Assembly: GCF_013761175.1 (NCBI RefSeq)
Contig: NZ_JACDUR010000002.1
Span: forward strand, 688,816 to 752,815
DNA from: Nonomuraea soli
GTDB taxonomy: Bacteria; Actinomycetota; Actinomycetes; Streptosporangiales; Streptosporangiaceae
Reading direction: 5' to 3'
Length of the DNA stretch: 64,000 bases
This document shows, in pieces, positions 1-7,886 of this stretch. Under the pieces are notes generated by a model that searched no databases, had not been told where the DNA came from, and saw only the letters and a list, made by a program, of their open reading frames with translations. A program made the position numbers and the translations under genes. Within the stretch, counting starts at the first letter, position 1. The number at the start of each line of letters is the position of its first letter.

Positions 1-258
1 ACCGGCTGCGGCGGCACTGACCTGGGCTGGCAGGAGTCGGCCGGGCGCGGCGCGGTCGACTCCTTCACCGTGGTCCACCGCTCGCCCTCGCCCGAGCACG
101 CGCCGCCCTACGTCGTGGCCCGCGTGCGCCTGGACGAGGGACCGATCCTGCTGACCAACCTCGTCGGCGACGCCGACTGGCACTGCGACCAGCGTGTACG
201 GCTGGCCTGGCGGACCCTGGACGACGGCCGCCGCCTGCCCGTGTTCGAACAGGAGTGA
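1..258 (+). CDS. OB-fold (DUF35-type) acyl-CoA-associated protein, C-terminal part
   Basis: The frame is open from base 1 and stops at TGA 256-258, so the start lies outside the window. About 85 residues are visible. They begin with TGCGGTDLGW, which resembles the end of a rubredoxin-like zinc ribbon. A beta-rich stretch follows, with a run such as YVVARVRLDEGPILLTNLVG that is typical of the DUF35 OB-fold. Proteins of this family usually sit beside thiolases or CoA-ester enzymes and act as small partner subunits, probably binding acyl-CoA. The acyl-CoA dehydrogenase begins one base after the stop, so the two are almost certainly co-transcribed. The family call rests on a partial sequence and on context. 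Confidence 0.7.
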   Translation, partial: TGCGGTDLGWQESAGRGAVDSFTVVHRSPSPEHAPPYVVARVRLDEGPILLTNLVGDADWHCDQRVRLAWRTLDDGRRLPVFEQE

Positions 259-259
259 G

Positions 260-1414
260 ATGGACTTCGAGCTGAACGACGAGCAGCGCGCCTTCCGCGA
301 GACGCTGCGCGACTTCGTCGACAAGGAGATCGTGCCCGTCGCGGGCGAATGGGAGCGCTCCGGCCGCTACCCCACCGAGATCGTCGACAAGATAAAGCGG
401 ATGGGCCTGTTCGGGCTGACCGTGCCGGAGGAGTACGGCGGGCTCGGCGTCGACCTGGTCTCCTTCGCCCTGGTCTTCGAGGAGATCGCGCGCGGCTGGA
501 TGGGCGTGGCCGGCGTGCTCGGCTCGCACTCGCTGTCGTGCGGCATGATCGCCCGGTACGGCACGCCCGAGCAGAAGGCCGCCTACCTGCCCGACCTGGC
601 CACCGGTGCCCGCCGTACCGGCATCGCCCTGACCGAGCCCGGCGCTGGAACCGACCTGCAGGGCATCACCACCACCGCCCGCCGCGACGGCGACCACTAC
701 ATCGTGCGCGGCACCAAGACGTGGATCACCAACGCCCGCCACGCCAGCCCGCTGCCGGTGCTGGTCAAGACCTCGTCCACCGAGCCCGCGCACAAGGGCA
801 TGTCGGTGCTGCTGGTCGAGGAGGGCTTCTCCGTCAGCCGCGACCTGCCCAAGCTCGGCTACAAGGGCACCGAGTCGTGCGAGGTCGTGCTCGACGACGT
901 GCGCGTGCCGGTGGCGAACCTGCTCGGCGGCGTCGAGGGGCGCGGCCTGCAGCAGGTGCTGTCGGGGCTGGAGAGCGGCCGCATCAACGTCGCCGCCCGG
1001 GCGATCGGCATCGCGCAGGCCGCCTACGACGCCGCGCTGGCCTACTCCCAGCAGCGCACCGCCTTCGGGCAGCCGATCTCCGGCTTCCAGGCGATCCAGC
1101 TCAAGCTCGCCGACATGGCCACCGAGATCCAGGCGGCGCGGCTGCTCACCTACTGGGCCGCCTCGCGGGCCGATTCCGGCCTGCGGGTCGACATGGAGTC
1201 GGGCATGGCCAAGTACTTCGCCTCCGAGGCCGCGATCAAGGCGTCGCTGGAGGCGATGCGCATCCACGGAGGGTACGGCTACTCGCAGGAGTACGTCGTC
1301 GAGCGGCTCTACCGGGACGCGCCGCTCATGGCCATCGGCGAGGGCACCAACGACGTGCTGCGCATGGTCATCGCGCGGTCGCTGCTGGCGGGCAAGGGCC
1401 GGGTGGGCTGGTGA
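260..1414 (+). CDS. Acyl-CoA dehydrogenase
   Basis: A 384-residue flavoprotein that should oxidise an acyl-CoA to the 2,3-enoyl-CoA and pass electrons to ETF. It has the full family layout: helical N-domain, the FAD/substrate loop LTEPGAGTDL near residue 130, the beta-domain motif TWITNARHA, and the C-terminal helical domain with RTAFGQPISGFQAIQ. The acid IGEGTNDV near residue 361 is at the usual catalytic-base site. The ATG at 260 follows the previous stop by one base and gives a normal-length N-terminus (MDFELNDEQRAF); a longer in-frame start inside the upstream gene is unlikely. The next gene starts at an overlapping GTGA. Substrate chain type is unknown. Confidence 0.95.
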   Translation: MDFELNDEQRAFRETLRDFVDKEIVPVAGEWERSGRYPTEIVDKIKRMGLFGLTVPEEYGGLGVDLVSFALVFEEIARGWMGVAGVLGSHSLSCGMIARYGTPEQKAAYLPDLATGARRTGIALTEPGAGTDLQGITTTARRDGDHYIVRGTKTWITNARHASPLPVLVKTSSTEPAHKGMSVLLVEEGFSVSRDLPKLGYKGTESCEVVLDDVRVPVANLLGGVEGRGLQQVLSGLESGRINVAARAIGIAQAAYDAALAYSQQRTAFGQPISGFQAIQLKLADMATEIQAARLLTYWAASRADSGLRVDMESGMAKYFASEAAIKASLEAMRIHGGYGYSQEYVVERLYRDAPLMAIGEGTNDVLRMVIARSLLAGKGRVGW

Positions 1415-2232
1415 GGTCCGCGCTGTACGTGCCGGGTGACCAGCCGGGCAAGCTGGCCAAGGCGCTGGAGCGCGGCGCCGACGCCCTCATCGTCGACCTG
1501 GAGGACGCGGTCGCGCCCGCGGCCAAGGACCGGGCCCGCGCCGAGGTCGCCGGCTGGCTGCGGAGCACGCCCGCCACCGGCGGCTGCGAGATCTGGGTGC
1601 GGATCAATCCCGGCGAGCTCGGGCACGCCGACCTGCGGGCGGTGGCGCTGCCCGCGGTCGCGGGGGTGTGCGTGGCCAAGACGGAGTCTGCCGACGAACT
1701 GGTGGCGATCGACAAGCTGCTGGGGGACGCCCCCTGGATCAAGGTCTGCCCGCTGCTGGAGAGCGGCGCCGCCGTCCTGGCCGCGGAGCGGATCGCCCGG
1801 GCGCCCCGGGTGAGCAGGCTCCAGCTCGGCGAGGCCGACCTGCGGGCCGACCTGGGCGTCGAGCCGGGACCCGACGAGCGCGAGCTGCTGGGGGCCCGCT
1901 CGCAGGTGGTCCTGGCCAGCGCCGCTGCCCGCATCGGGCCGCCGCTCGGACCGGTCAGCACCGACTTCCGTGACCTGGACCGCCTGCGCGCCTCGACCGA
2001 GGCGTTGAAGCGCCTGGGATTCCGCGGGCGGGCCTGCATCCACCCGGCCCAGCTCGCCGTGGTCAACGAGGTGTTCACCCCGGCCCCCGCCGAGGTCGAG
2101 CGGGCACGCGAGCTGATCGCGCGGTTCGAGGCGGCCGAGTCGGGCGTGGTGCTCGACGACGCGGGCCGGATGGTCGACGAGGCGATCATCCGCCAGGCCC
2201 GCCGTCTCCTGGCGGATCTGCGGCAGTCTTAG
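1411..2232 (+). CDS. HpcH/HpaI aldolase / citrate lyase beta-like (CitE family) CoA-ester lyase
   Basis: A 273-residue TIM-barrel protein of the CitE/malyl-CoA lyase type, starting with GTG that overlaps the dehydrogenase stop (GTGA). Visible family motifs are LYVPGDQPGK at the N-terminus, the metal-site strand VDLEDAV (D29, E31, D32), a loop with QLGEADLRADLG, and CIHPAQ near residues 209-214. Stand-alone CitE-like proteins cleave or hydrolyse 3-hydroxyacyl-CoA or malyl/citramalyl-CoA esters with Mg2+. Being translationally coupled to the acyl-CoA dehydrogenase, it probably acts on a product of that oxidation. Citramalyl-CoA or malyl-CoA lyase are possible specific roles; the sequence does not decide. 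Confidence 0.88.
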   Translation: MRSALYVPGDQPGKLAKALERGADALIVDLEDAVAPAAKDRARAEVAGWLRSTPATGGCEIWVRINPGELGHADLRAVALPAVAGVCVAKTESADELVAIDKLLGDAPWIKVCPLLESGAAVLAAERIARAPRVSRLQLGEADLRADLGVEPGPDERELLGARSQVVLASAAARIGPPLGPVSTDFRDLDRLRASTEALKRLGFRGRACIHPAQLAVVNEVFTPAPAEVERARELIARFEAAESGVVLDDAGRMVDEAIIRQARRLLADLRQS

Positions 2233-2310
2233 GCATTTGCCTAGTTCTGCCGTACGGCTGTTGCCATAGGGGAACCGTTGTTTCCAAAATCCAGGGGACG
2301 GTTTCCCTAG
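2230..2310. promoter_or_regulatory. Intergenic operator region with GGAAAC-type half sites
   Basis: The 93-base gap before the secreted hydrolase contains GGAACCGTTGTTTCC at 2271-2285, one base short of the GGAAAC-N3-GTTTCC palindrome found twice at 28.8 kb. A further GTTTCC half-site lies at 2301-2306, about two helical turns away. A compact inverted repeat TAGGCA-TT-TGCCTA overlaps the upstream stop codon at 2230-2243. The first element resembles IclR-family operators. Binding protein and effect are inferred, not shown. Confidence 0.45.
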
Positions 2311-2325
2311 CGCGAAAGCTGGTGA

Positions 2326-3237
2326 ATGGTCATGCGCCTCCGGCTGACCAGGGTCGGCGCGATCCTCCTCGCCCCGCTCCTGCTCCTCACGGCCTCGCCC
2401 GCCCAGGCGGCCCCGGACCTGTCGGCTCCCGGCTCGCACGCGGTCGGGTACTCCGACGTCAGCGTCTCGGCCTCCGGCCGCTCGTTCAACGCCCGGGTCT
2501 ACTACCCGGCCACCACCGCGGGCAGCAACCGCGCCGTGGCCGACGGGCAGTTCCCCGTCGTGGCCTTCGGGCACGGCTTCTTCCAGAGCATCAGCAAGTA
2601 CGCCTCCCTGGGCAGCCACTGGGCCTCCTGGGGGACGATCACCATCATGCCCACCTCCCAGGGCGGGCTCTTCCCCAGCCACAGCGCCTTCGCCGACGAT
2701 CTGAACGCGGCGCTCACCTGGATGGTCGCCCAGAACACGAGCGCCGGGTCACGCTTCAACGCGCACGTGCGCACCGACCGGCTGGGCCTGTCGGGGCACT
2801 CGATGGGCGGAGGCGCCGGCGTGCTGGCCGCCGCGCGCAACCCCGCGGTGCGGGCGGTGACGAACCTGGCCGCCGCCGAGACCAACCCGTCGGCCAAGGC
2901 GGCGGCGGCCACCACGGCGGTTCCCATGCAGCTGCTCGCCGGCTCCCAGGACGGCGTCGCCGGGCCATCGGGCCACCAGATCCCCATCTACCAGGCCAAA
3001 CTCGCGCCCAAGCAGCTGCGCACCATCGTCGGCGGCTTCCACTGCGGGTTCACCGACTCGGGCGGGCTCGGCTGCGACAGCGGCTCGATCAGCCGGGCGG
3101 TCCAGCAGGCGATCACCGAGCGGGTGACCACGGCCTGGCTGCTGTACTACCTGCACGACGACGCCTCCCACCTCGACGCGGTGTGGGGCGGGGCGGCGCA
3201 GAACGACCCGGCCGTCCAGTTCCTCGGCGCGCAGTAG
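2326..3237 (+). CDS. Secreted alpha/beta hydrolase (chlorophyllase / PAF-acetylhydrolase / cutinase-like)
   Basis: A 303-residue protein with a clear Sec signal peptide: basic MVMRLRLTR, hydrophobic ILLAPLLLL, cleavage near AQA-AP at residue 28-29. The mature part has the alpha/beta-hydrolase fold with nucleophile elbow GHSMGGG (S159), probable acid D209 in GSQDG and probable base H239 in GGFHCG. Cysteines near H239 and in GLGCDSGS could form a disulfide, as in exported esterases. An ATG two codons downstream is an equally possible start. It ends 13 bases from the convergent regulator gene. Substrate is unknown; an ester is most likely. Confidence 0.85.
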   Translation: MVMRLRLTRVGAILLAPLLLLTASPAQAAPDLSAPGSHAVGYSDVSVSASGRSFNARVYYPATTAGSNRAVADGQFPVVAFGHGFFQSISKYASLGSHWASWGTITIMPTSQGGLFPSHSAFADDLNAALTWMVAQNTSAGSRFNAHVRTDRLGLSGHSMGGGAGVLAAARNPAVRAVTNLAAAETNPSAKAAAATTAVPMQLLAGSQDGVAGPSGHQIPIYQAKLAPKQLRTIVGGFHCGFTDSGGLGCDSGSISRAVQQAITERVTTAWLLYYLHDDASHLDAVWGGAAQNDPAVQFLGAQ

Positions 3238-3250
3238 CTCAGCGACCGGC

Positions 3251-3874
3251 TCAGTCGCCGGCTCGATCCTGCTCCGGCGCGGCCGTTCCGGCGGGTACGC
3301 GTAGCTGCGGGGGCCAGGTCCCCGGTACGAACAGCCCCAGCACGAAGGCCCGCCCGGCCAGCGCCGACCTGCTGTCGGCGCCGAGCCGGGCGCGCAGCCG
3401 CACCAGGTGGTAGTCGACCGCCTGCCGGGTCAGGTGCAGGCGGCGCGCGATCTGCGCGTTCGACGCCCCCACGGCCACCAGCCGCAGGACCTCTCCCTGC
3501 AGCGGGCTGAGCGCCTCGGCGACCGGGCAGATCTCGTCCAGGACGGCGACCGCCCGCCACGGCAGGCCGTTGGCGCGGGGCTCGACCCGCGCGCTGACCC
3601 GCGCGTGGATGACCGCGCCGTCGCCGCGCACCAGCCGCATCCTGCTGCGGTAGCCGTCGAGCCGCCCCAGCGCCAGTCCGAGCCAGTACGGGCGCTGGAC
3701 CTCCAGCTCGCCTTCCGCCAGCAACTCCTCGGCGTGGAGGCCGTCGAGCTCCTCCGCCGTGCGTGCCAGGGCCAGGCGGAAGGCCGGATTGGCGTCACGG
3801 ACCCGGCCCAGCCCGTCCACCGCCGCGATCGGCACCGGTACGCGGTCGAAGTACACCCGGTAGGGTCCCTCCAT
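3251..3874 (-). CDS. PAS-domain LuxR-type transcriptional regulator
   Basis: A 207-residue one-component regulator. Residues about 10-120 look like a PAS sensor domain (VPIAAVDGLGRVRDANPAFR is a typical PAS opening). A LuxR-type helix-turn-helix follows at about 135-190, with LSPLQGEVLRLVAVGASNAQIARRL and a recognition helix RQAVDYHLVRLRARLG. No receiver domain is present. Start choice is uncertain: ATG 3874 is used, but a GTG at 3928 would add 18 residues; neither has a good ribosome site. It lies 71 bases downstream of the mmgE/prpD gene on the same strand and may sense a small molecule of this pathway. Confidence 0.8.
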   Translation of the reverse strand: MEGPYRVYFDRVPVPIAAVDGLGRVRDANPAFRLALARTAEELDGLHAEELLAEGELEVQRPYWLGLALGRLDGYRSRMRLVRGDGAVIHARVSARVEPRANGLPWRAVAVLDEICPVAEALSPLQGEVLRLVAVGASNAQIARRLHLTRQAVDYHLVRLRARLGADSRSALAGRAFVLGLFVPGTWPPQLRVPAGTAAPEQDRAGD

Positions 3875-3945
3875 GTCCGCACCGTAGGCGAACTCCTCGG
3901 TGAGGTCCAGGGCGGCTCCCGACGGCACACGGCACCAGGCGGCTC

Positions 3946-5352
3946 CTAGTGGCGCACGACCGTCAGCTCGGCCAGGCCCGCCACGCAGGCGGCGTCCGGC
4001 AGCCCCCGGGCGGTCGCGATCAGCTCCTCCACCTGGTCCGCCGCCAGCACGCGGCCGGCGTTGGAGCGGAACTTCGCCGCCTGGTCCTCGTGCGAGAGCG
4101 GATGCTCGGGGCCGCCGCGCGAGGAGTCGACCCGGTGCTCCCTGGTCGAGCCGTCCTTCATCCGTAGCCGCACCACGGCGGGGAAGGCCGTGGGGAAGAT
4201 CTCCGAGGCCCGCTCGTCGGCCACGCACCGCACGCGGGCGGCCAGGGCGAGCCGCTCGGGGTCCAGCCGGGCGAAGTCGTCGAGCGCCAGCCCGAGCCCG
4301 CCTCCGCCCAGCAGCGCGGCCGCAACGGTGTAGGGCCCGGAGAACTTCGCGTGGTACGGCGAGCGCGGCCGGATCTTCTCCTCGTACGGCTCGGCGATGG
4401 TGCGCAGCACCGGGGCGGGCACCCCCAGCTCGATCTCCTCGATCTCGGCCGGATCGACGCCCTGGGCCCGCAGGGCGAGGGCGCAGTCGATGGCCGGATG
4501 CGTGAAGTGGTTCGACGGGTAGGGCTTGTAGACCGTGCGGGTCAGCTCCCACCGCTCGCCCAGCCCCGACAGCAGCGCGTCGGCGTCGAAGCGCCCGCCG
4601 ATCCACGCCTGGAAGAAGCCGAACCTGCCCTCCAGCACGGTCGGCGGACCGGTCAGCCCTTCGGCCGCCATGACCGCGGCGGACACGCCCGCGTGGGCGG
4701 CCCAGCCGCAGTGCGCGCGTTTGACGGTGCCGCCGGTGCGGTTGGCCTCGAGCAGGCCGGAGCCCATGCTGGCGGCGATGCCCGCGGCGTGGGCGATGCC
4801 CTCGGCGTCGAGGCCGGTGACGAGCCCGGCGGCGACGGCGGCGCCGATCGTGCCGCAGATGGAGGTGGCGTGCTGCCCGTTCTCGAAGAAGAGGGAGTTG
4901 CGCGCCTCGGGCAGGTAGGAGGCCATGCCGAGCCGGTTGCACACCTCGATGCCCGCGGCGGCGGCGGCGATCAGCGCGGCTCCGCTCGCGCCGGCGGCCT
5001 CGGCGGCGGCCAGCGCGGCCGGCACGACGGGGGCGCTGGGGTGGAGCACGGAGGGCAGGTGGGTGTCGTCGAAGTCGAGGGCGTGTGCGAGTGTGCCGTT
5101 GACCAGCGCGGCCGACGGCGCGGGCAGCCGGTCGCCGCTGCCGATCGTGGTGGACTCGGGCGTGCCGCCCCAGCGGCGCGCGGCGCGCAGGACGGCGGGT
5201 CCCGCGTCGCCGTCGGGCTCGCCGTAGGCGGCCAGGCAGTTGCCCAGGACGTCGAGGATCCGGCTGGTGACGTCGTCGCCGATGCCGGCGGGCACGCCGG
5301 CGTCCCGGCATGCGGCGGCGAACGCCGCCAGCCGCTGCACGTGAGTGGTCAT
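3946..5352 (-). CDS. MmgE/PrpD family protein
   Basis: A 468-residue member of the MmgE/PrpD family, which includes 2-methylcitrate dehydratase, cis-aconitate decarboxylase and iminodisuccinate epimerase. The family pattern is complete: N-terminal helices with VTSRILDVLGNCLAAYG, the segment ALVNGTLAHALDFDDTH (residues about 90-106), AAGIAASMGSGLLEANRTGG, and a small lid domain ending in a beta-strand. The ATG overlaps the stop of the cyclase gene (ATGA), so it belongs to the operon of CaiB transferase, cyclase and this gene. Which reaction it performs cannot be told from sequence; a dehydratase or isomerase step on a carboxylic acid is likely. Confidence 0.9.
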   Translation of the reverse strand: MTTHVQRLAAFAAACRDAGVPAGIGDDVTSRILDVLGNCLAAYGEPDGDAGPAVLRAARRWGGTPESTTIGSGDRLPAPSAALVNGTLAHALDFDDTHLPSVLHPSAPVVPAALAAAEAAGASGAALIAAAAAGIEVCNRLGMASYLPEARNSLFFENGQHATSICGTIGAAVAAGLVTGLDAEGIAHAAGIAASMGSGLLEANRTGGTVKRAHCGWAAHAGVSAAVMAAEGLTGPPTVLEGRFGFFQAWIGGRFDADALLSGLGERWELTRTVYKPYPSNHFTHPAIDCALALRAQGVDPAEIEEIELGVPAPVLRTIAEPYEEKIRPRSPYHAKFSGPYTVAAALLGGGGLGLALDDFARLDPERLALAARVRCVADERASEIFPTAFPAVVRLRMKDGSTREHRVDSSRGGPEHPLSHEDQAAKFRSNAGRVLAADQVEELIATARGLPDAACVAGLAELTVVRH

Positions 5353-6149
5353 GCGGCGCTCACGAAGGCGAGGGGGCGGACGGGCGCGCCGGTGGCCCCG
5401 ACGATCGGCAGGGGCGCGAGCACCAGCAGGAACTCCCGGGCGCCGGTGTCGAGGAGGTCGGCCAGGCGCATGGTCTCGACGATGTTGATGCCCGACTCCA
5501 CCAGCAGGGTCCTGTGCACCGGCAGCGTGGCGTGGCCGCGGCCGGGCGCGATGTGCTCGAAGGCGATGGTCTCGCCGCCGACCAGGCGGGGCGCGCGTTC
5601 GGCCAGCCAGCGCCCGGCCCGCTCGCCGGGCCCGGGAACGCCGTCCTGGTGCCCGACGAAGGCCGGTCCGTCGTCCCACAGGCGGGACCACCCGGTGCCG
5701 ATGAGGACGGCGTCGCCCTCGCCGATCTGCAGCCCGGCCGATGCCTTGTCCAGGTCCTCCGGGGTGATCTCGTATCCGGCGGGCAGCACCGCCACCCCGT
5801 GGGCGGCGGCGACGTCCAGGAGCACGCAGCGTCCGGCGTAGGGGGTGAACTCGTCGATGCCCAGCGCGCCGAACCCCTCGTGCGAGGTGAGCTCGGCCGC
5901 GTCGAGCCCGCCGTACAGCCGCCCTTCCTGCGAGACGTGCGCCAGCGCGTCGACGTGGGTGCCGACGTGGCCGCCGGTGACGATGACCTCGTTGGCGGCC
6001 GAGCCGCCGTCGGGCCGGACCAGGTCGCCGTGGCGTCGTTCGAGCGCCATGCGGAAGGGCGGGTGGTTGGGCGACTGCGGCATGCCCTTGCGCATGGGCT
6101 GCGCGAGATCGAACACTGTGGCGGCCGCCACGGCGCTCCACAGGGTCAT
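5349..6149 (-). CDS. Cyclase-family protein (kynurenine-formamidase-like metal hydrolase)
   Basis: A 266-residue protein of the cyclase family. The metal-binding signature is HVGTHVDALAHV (the HxGTHxDxxxH pattern) near residue 61-72. The second conserved block is GDAVLIGTGWSRLWDD, and a late histidine occurs in FEHIAPGRGHA. Known members hydrolyse N-formylkynurenine, isatin or cyclic/anhydride-like substrates with Zn2+ or Mn2+. Its ATG overlaps the CaiB stop by one base (TGATG) and its stop overlaps the PrpD start. An amide- or lactone-opening step in the same pathway is a reasonable inference. Confidence 0.88.
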   Translation of the reverse strand: MTLWSAVAAATVFDLAQPMRKGMPQSPNHPPFRMALERRHGDLVRPDGGSAANEVIVTGGHVGTHVDALAHVSQEGRLYGGLDAAELTSHEGFGALGIDEFTPYAGRCVLLDVAAAHGVAVLPAGYEITPEDLDKASAGLQIGEGDAVLIGTGWSRLWDDGPAFVGHQDGVPGPGERAGRWLAERAPRLVGGETIAFEHIAPGRGHATLPVHRTLLVESGINIVETMRLADLLDTGAREFLLVLAPLPIVGATGAPVRPLAFVSAA

Positions 6150-7354
6150 CAGATCACACCCTTCTCGCGCAACCGCGCGATCTCGTCGGTGTCCAGTCCC
6201 AGGCGGGAGCCGTACACCTCGTCGTTGTGCGCACCCATCGGGGGACCGGCCCAGCGGATCGATCCCGGGGTGCGGGACAGGCGGAACAGCACGTTCTGCA
6301 TGCGCAGCGGCCCGAGCTCGGCGTCGTCGACGGTGGTGATCGTGTCGAGGGCGCGGTACTGGGGGTCGTCGAAGACGTCGCGGATGTCGTAGACGGGCGC
6401 GACGGCGGCCTGCGCCCGTTCGAAGGCGGCGACCACCTCGTCCAGGTCGCGCTCGGCGATCCAGCCTCCCACGTGGGCGTCCAGCAGGTCGGCGTGCGCG
6501 GCCCGGTCGGCGCCGCCGGCGAACCACGGCTCCTCGACGACCTCGGGATGGCCGACCAGGCGCATCACCCGCTCGGCGATGTTCTGCGAGGAGGTGGAGA
6601 CGGCGACCCAGCGGCCGTCGCGGGTGCCGTAGGTGTTGCGCGGCGCGTTGTTGACGCTGCGGTTGCCGGTGCGCTCCTGGAGCACGCCGAGCTGGTCCCA
6701 CCACAGCGGCTGCGGCCCGAGCAGGGTCAGCAGCGGCTCGATGATGGCCAGGTCGATCACCTGGCCGCGGCCCGAGCGCTCGCGTTCGTACAGCGCCATC
6801 GTCACCGCGTTGGCGCACGTCAGGGCCGAGACGCCGTCGGCCAGGCCGAAGGGCGGCAGGGTGGGCGGGCCGTCGGGCTCCCCGGTGACCGCCGCGAATC
6901 CGCTCATGGCCTCGGCGAGGGTGCCGAACCCGGGACGGTGGGCGTACGGCCCGGCCTGCCCGAACCCGGTCACCCTGGCGATCACCAGGCGCGGGTTGGC
7001 CTCGTGGAGCCGTTGCGGTGACAGGCCCCAGCGTTCGAGGGTGCCGGGCCGGAAGTTCTCGATCAGCACGTCGGCCCCGGCGGCCAGGCGCAGGATCAGC
7101 GCGGCGCCCTCGGCGGTGCCCAGGTCGCAGGTGACGGCCTTCTTGTTGCGGGAGAGCATCTTCCACCACAGGCCCACGCCGTCCTTGGTGTGGCCGTGCT
7201 TGCGGGAGGGGTCGCCGTGACGGGGATGCTCGACCTTGATCACCTCTGCGCCGTAGTCTCCCAGCACCGTGGCGGCCAGCGGCCCCGCGAAGAGCGTGGC
7301 GATGTCGAGAACCACGATGCCGTCGAGCGGGCCGGCGACTGATCCGTTCTGCAC
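6149..7354 (-). CDS. CaiB/BaiF family (class III) CoA-transferase
   Basis: A 401-residue family III CoA-transferase, predicted to move CoA between carboxylic acids. Features are the N-terminal GIVVLDIATLFAGPLAATVLGDYGAEVIKVE, the NKKAVTCDLGTAEG block, ENFRPGTLERWGL and the C-terminal PGSIRWAGPPMGAHNDEVYG. GTG 7354 is preferred over the upstream TTG because GGGAG lies six bases before it. In the GRGQVIDLAIIEP block a glutamate stands where formyl-CoA transferase has its catalytic aspartate; a second CaiB protein in this window shows the same. The gene leads a three-gene operon with overlapping ends. Donor and acceptor acids are unknown. Confidence 0.92.
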   Translation of the reverse strand: MQNGSVAGPLDGIVVLDIATLFAGPLAATVLGDYGAEVIKVEHPRHGDPSRKHGHTKDGVGLWWKMLSRNKKAVTCDLGTAEGAALILRLAAGADVLIENFRPGTLERWGLSPQRLHEANPRLVIARVTGFGQAGPYAHRPGFGTLAEAMSGFAAVTGEPDGPPTLPPFGLADGVSALTCANAVTMALYERERSGRGQVIDLAIIEPLLTLLGPQPLWWDQLGVLQERTGNRSVNNAPRNTYGTRDGRWVAVSTSSQNIAERVMRLVGHPEVVEEPWFAGGADRAAHADLLDAHVGGWIAERDLDEVVAAFERAQAAVAPVYDIRDVFDDPQYRALDTITTVDDAELGPLRMQNVLFRLSRTPGSIRWAGPPMGAHNDEVYGSRLGLDTDEIARLREKGVI

Positions 7355-7385
7355 GCACAACTCCCGGGCGAGTGTTCCGTTTTGC

Positions 7386-7462
7386 GGAATGATGTTTCAG
7401 ACTGTACCCAAGGATGGGCAGGATGGTCCATCAAAAGGAAACACTGTCACGTGATGGGAAAC
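7386..7462. promoter_or_regulatory. Divergent promoter region with GGAAAC repeats
   Basis: This gap separates the CaiB operon (minus) from the small protein and IclR gene (plus). It is relatively AT-rich for this genome. It holds GGAATGATGTTTCA at 7386-7399 and two direct GGAAAC motifs at 7437-7442 and 7457-7462, exactly 20 bases apart, with CACGTG between them. These are half-sites of the GGAAAC-N3-GTTTCC element seen elsewhere, so IclR control of both directions is plausible. Confidence 0.4.
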
Positions 7463-7466
7463 CTTA

Positions 7467-7811
7467 ATGCTCTATCTCGTTTACCGGATGCGCCTGTCGC
7501 CACGCGCACGCCGGGACATGAAGGCCTTCTGGGCCTGGCTGGAGGACCGGGAACGCTGGTTCTACCGCGACCTGCCCATGGTCAAGGAGGTGCGCTGGCA
7601 CTACAGCGTGATCGGCGACGTCTACACGCTGGAGAACTGGGCGGCCTTCGAGGACGAGGCCGCGTGGGGCGCCTACCGGGCCGCGCTGGGCACGCTCAAG
7701 GCCGACACGTCCTGGGAATCCGAGCGGGTCTCCCAGGAGGAGTGGTGGGATTTCCTCGACACGAGGATCATGACCGACCCTCCCGTCACCGTCGGATTCC
7801 GGCGCGAGTGA
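7467..7811 (+). CDS. Small conserved-type protein, function unknown
   Basis: A 114-residue soluble protein that I do not recognise with certainty. It has no signal peptide or membrane segment and is rich in aromatic residues (WAWLEDRERWFYRDLP, WWDFLDTRIM). The size and the alternation of strands and helices around KEVRWHYSVIGDVYTLENWAAFED recall dimeric alpha/beta-barrel proteins such as NIPSNAP or EthD-like families, but no diagnostic motif settles this. It lies 27 bases before the IclR gene, on the same strand, and opposite the CaiB operon, so it is probably part of the catabolic cluster. Confidence 0.7.
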   Translation: MLYLVYRMRLSPRARRDMKAFWAWLEDRERWFYRDLPMVKEVRWHYSVIGDVYTLENWAAFEDEAAWGAYRAALGTLKADTSWESERVSQEEWWDFLDTRIMTDPPVTVGFRRE

Positions 7812-7838
7812 CGGGCCCCGCGAGCCCGAGGAGCCGCC

Positions 7839-7886
7839 ATGCCTGCCAATGTGCCTGCCAATGTGCCCGCCAACGTGCCTGAACGC
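7839..7886 (+). repeat. Four 12-base tandem units at the iclR start
   Basis: The units are ATGCCTGCCAAT, GTGCCTGCCAAT, GTGCCCGCCAAC and GTGCCTGAACGC. Each starts with a usable initiation codon in the same frame. Copy-number change by slippage would keep the frame and only alter the length of the N-terminal tail. Confidence 0.8.

Noticed and set aside
1309..2682. Long open frame antisense to the CitE-like and hydrolase genes
   Set aside because: A shadow of high-GC third positions: low-complexity, R/G/P/H-rich product, no ribosome site and no family match. Similar long antisense frames at 19225-21027, 45223-47067 and 49798-53049 were rejected for the same reason.
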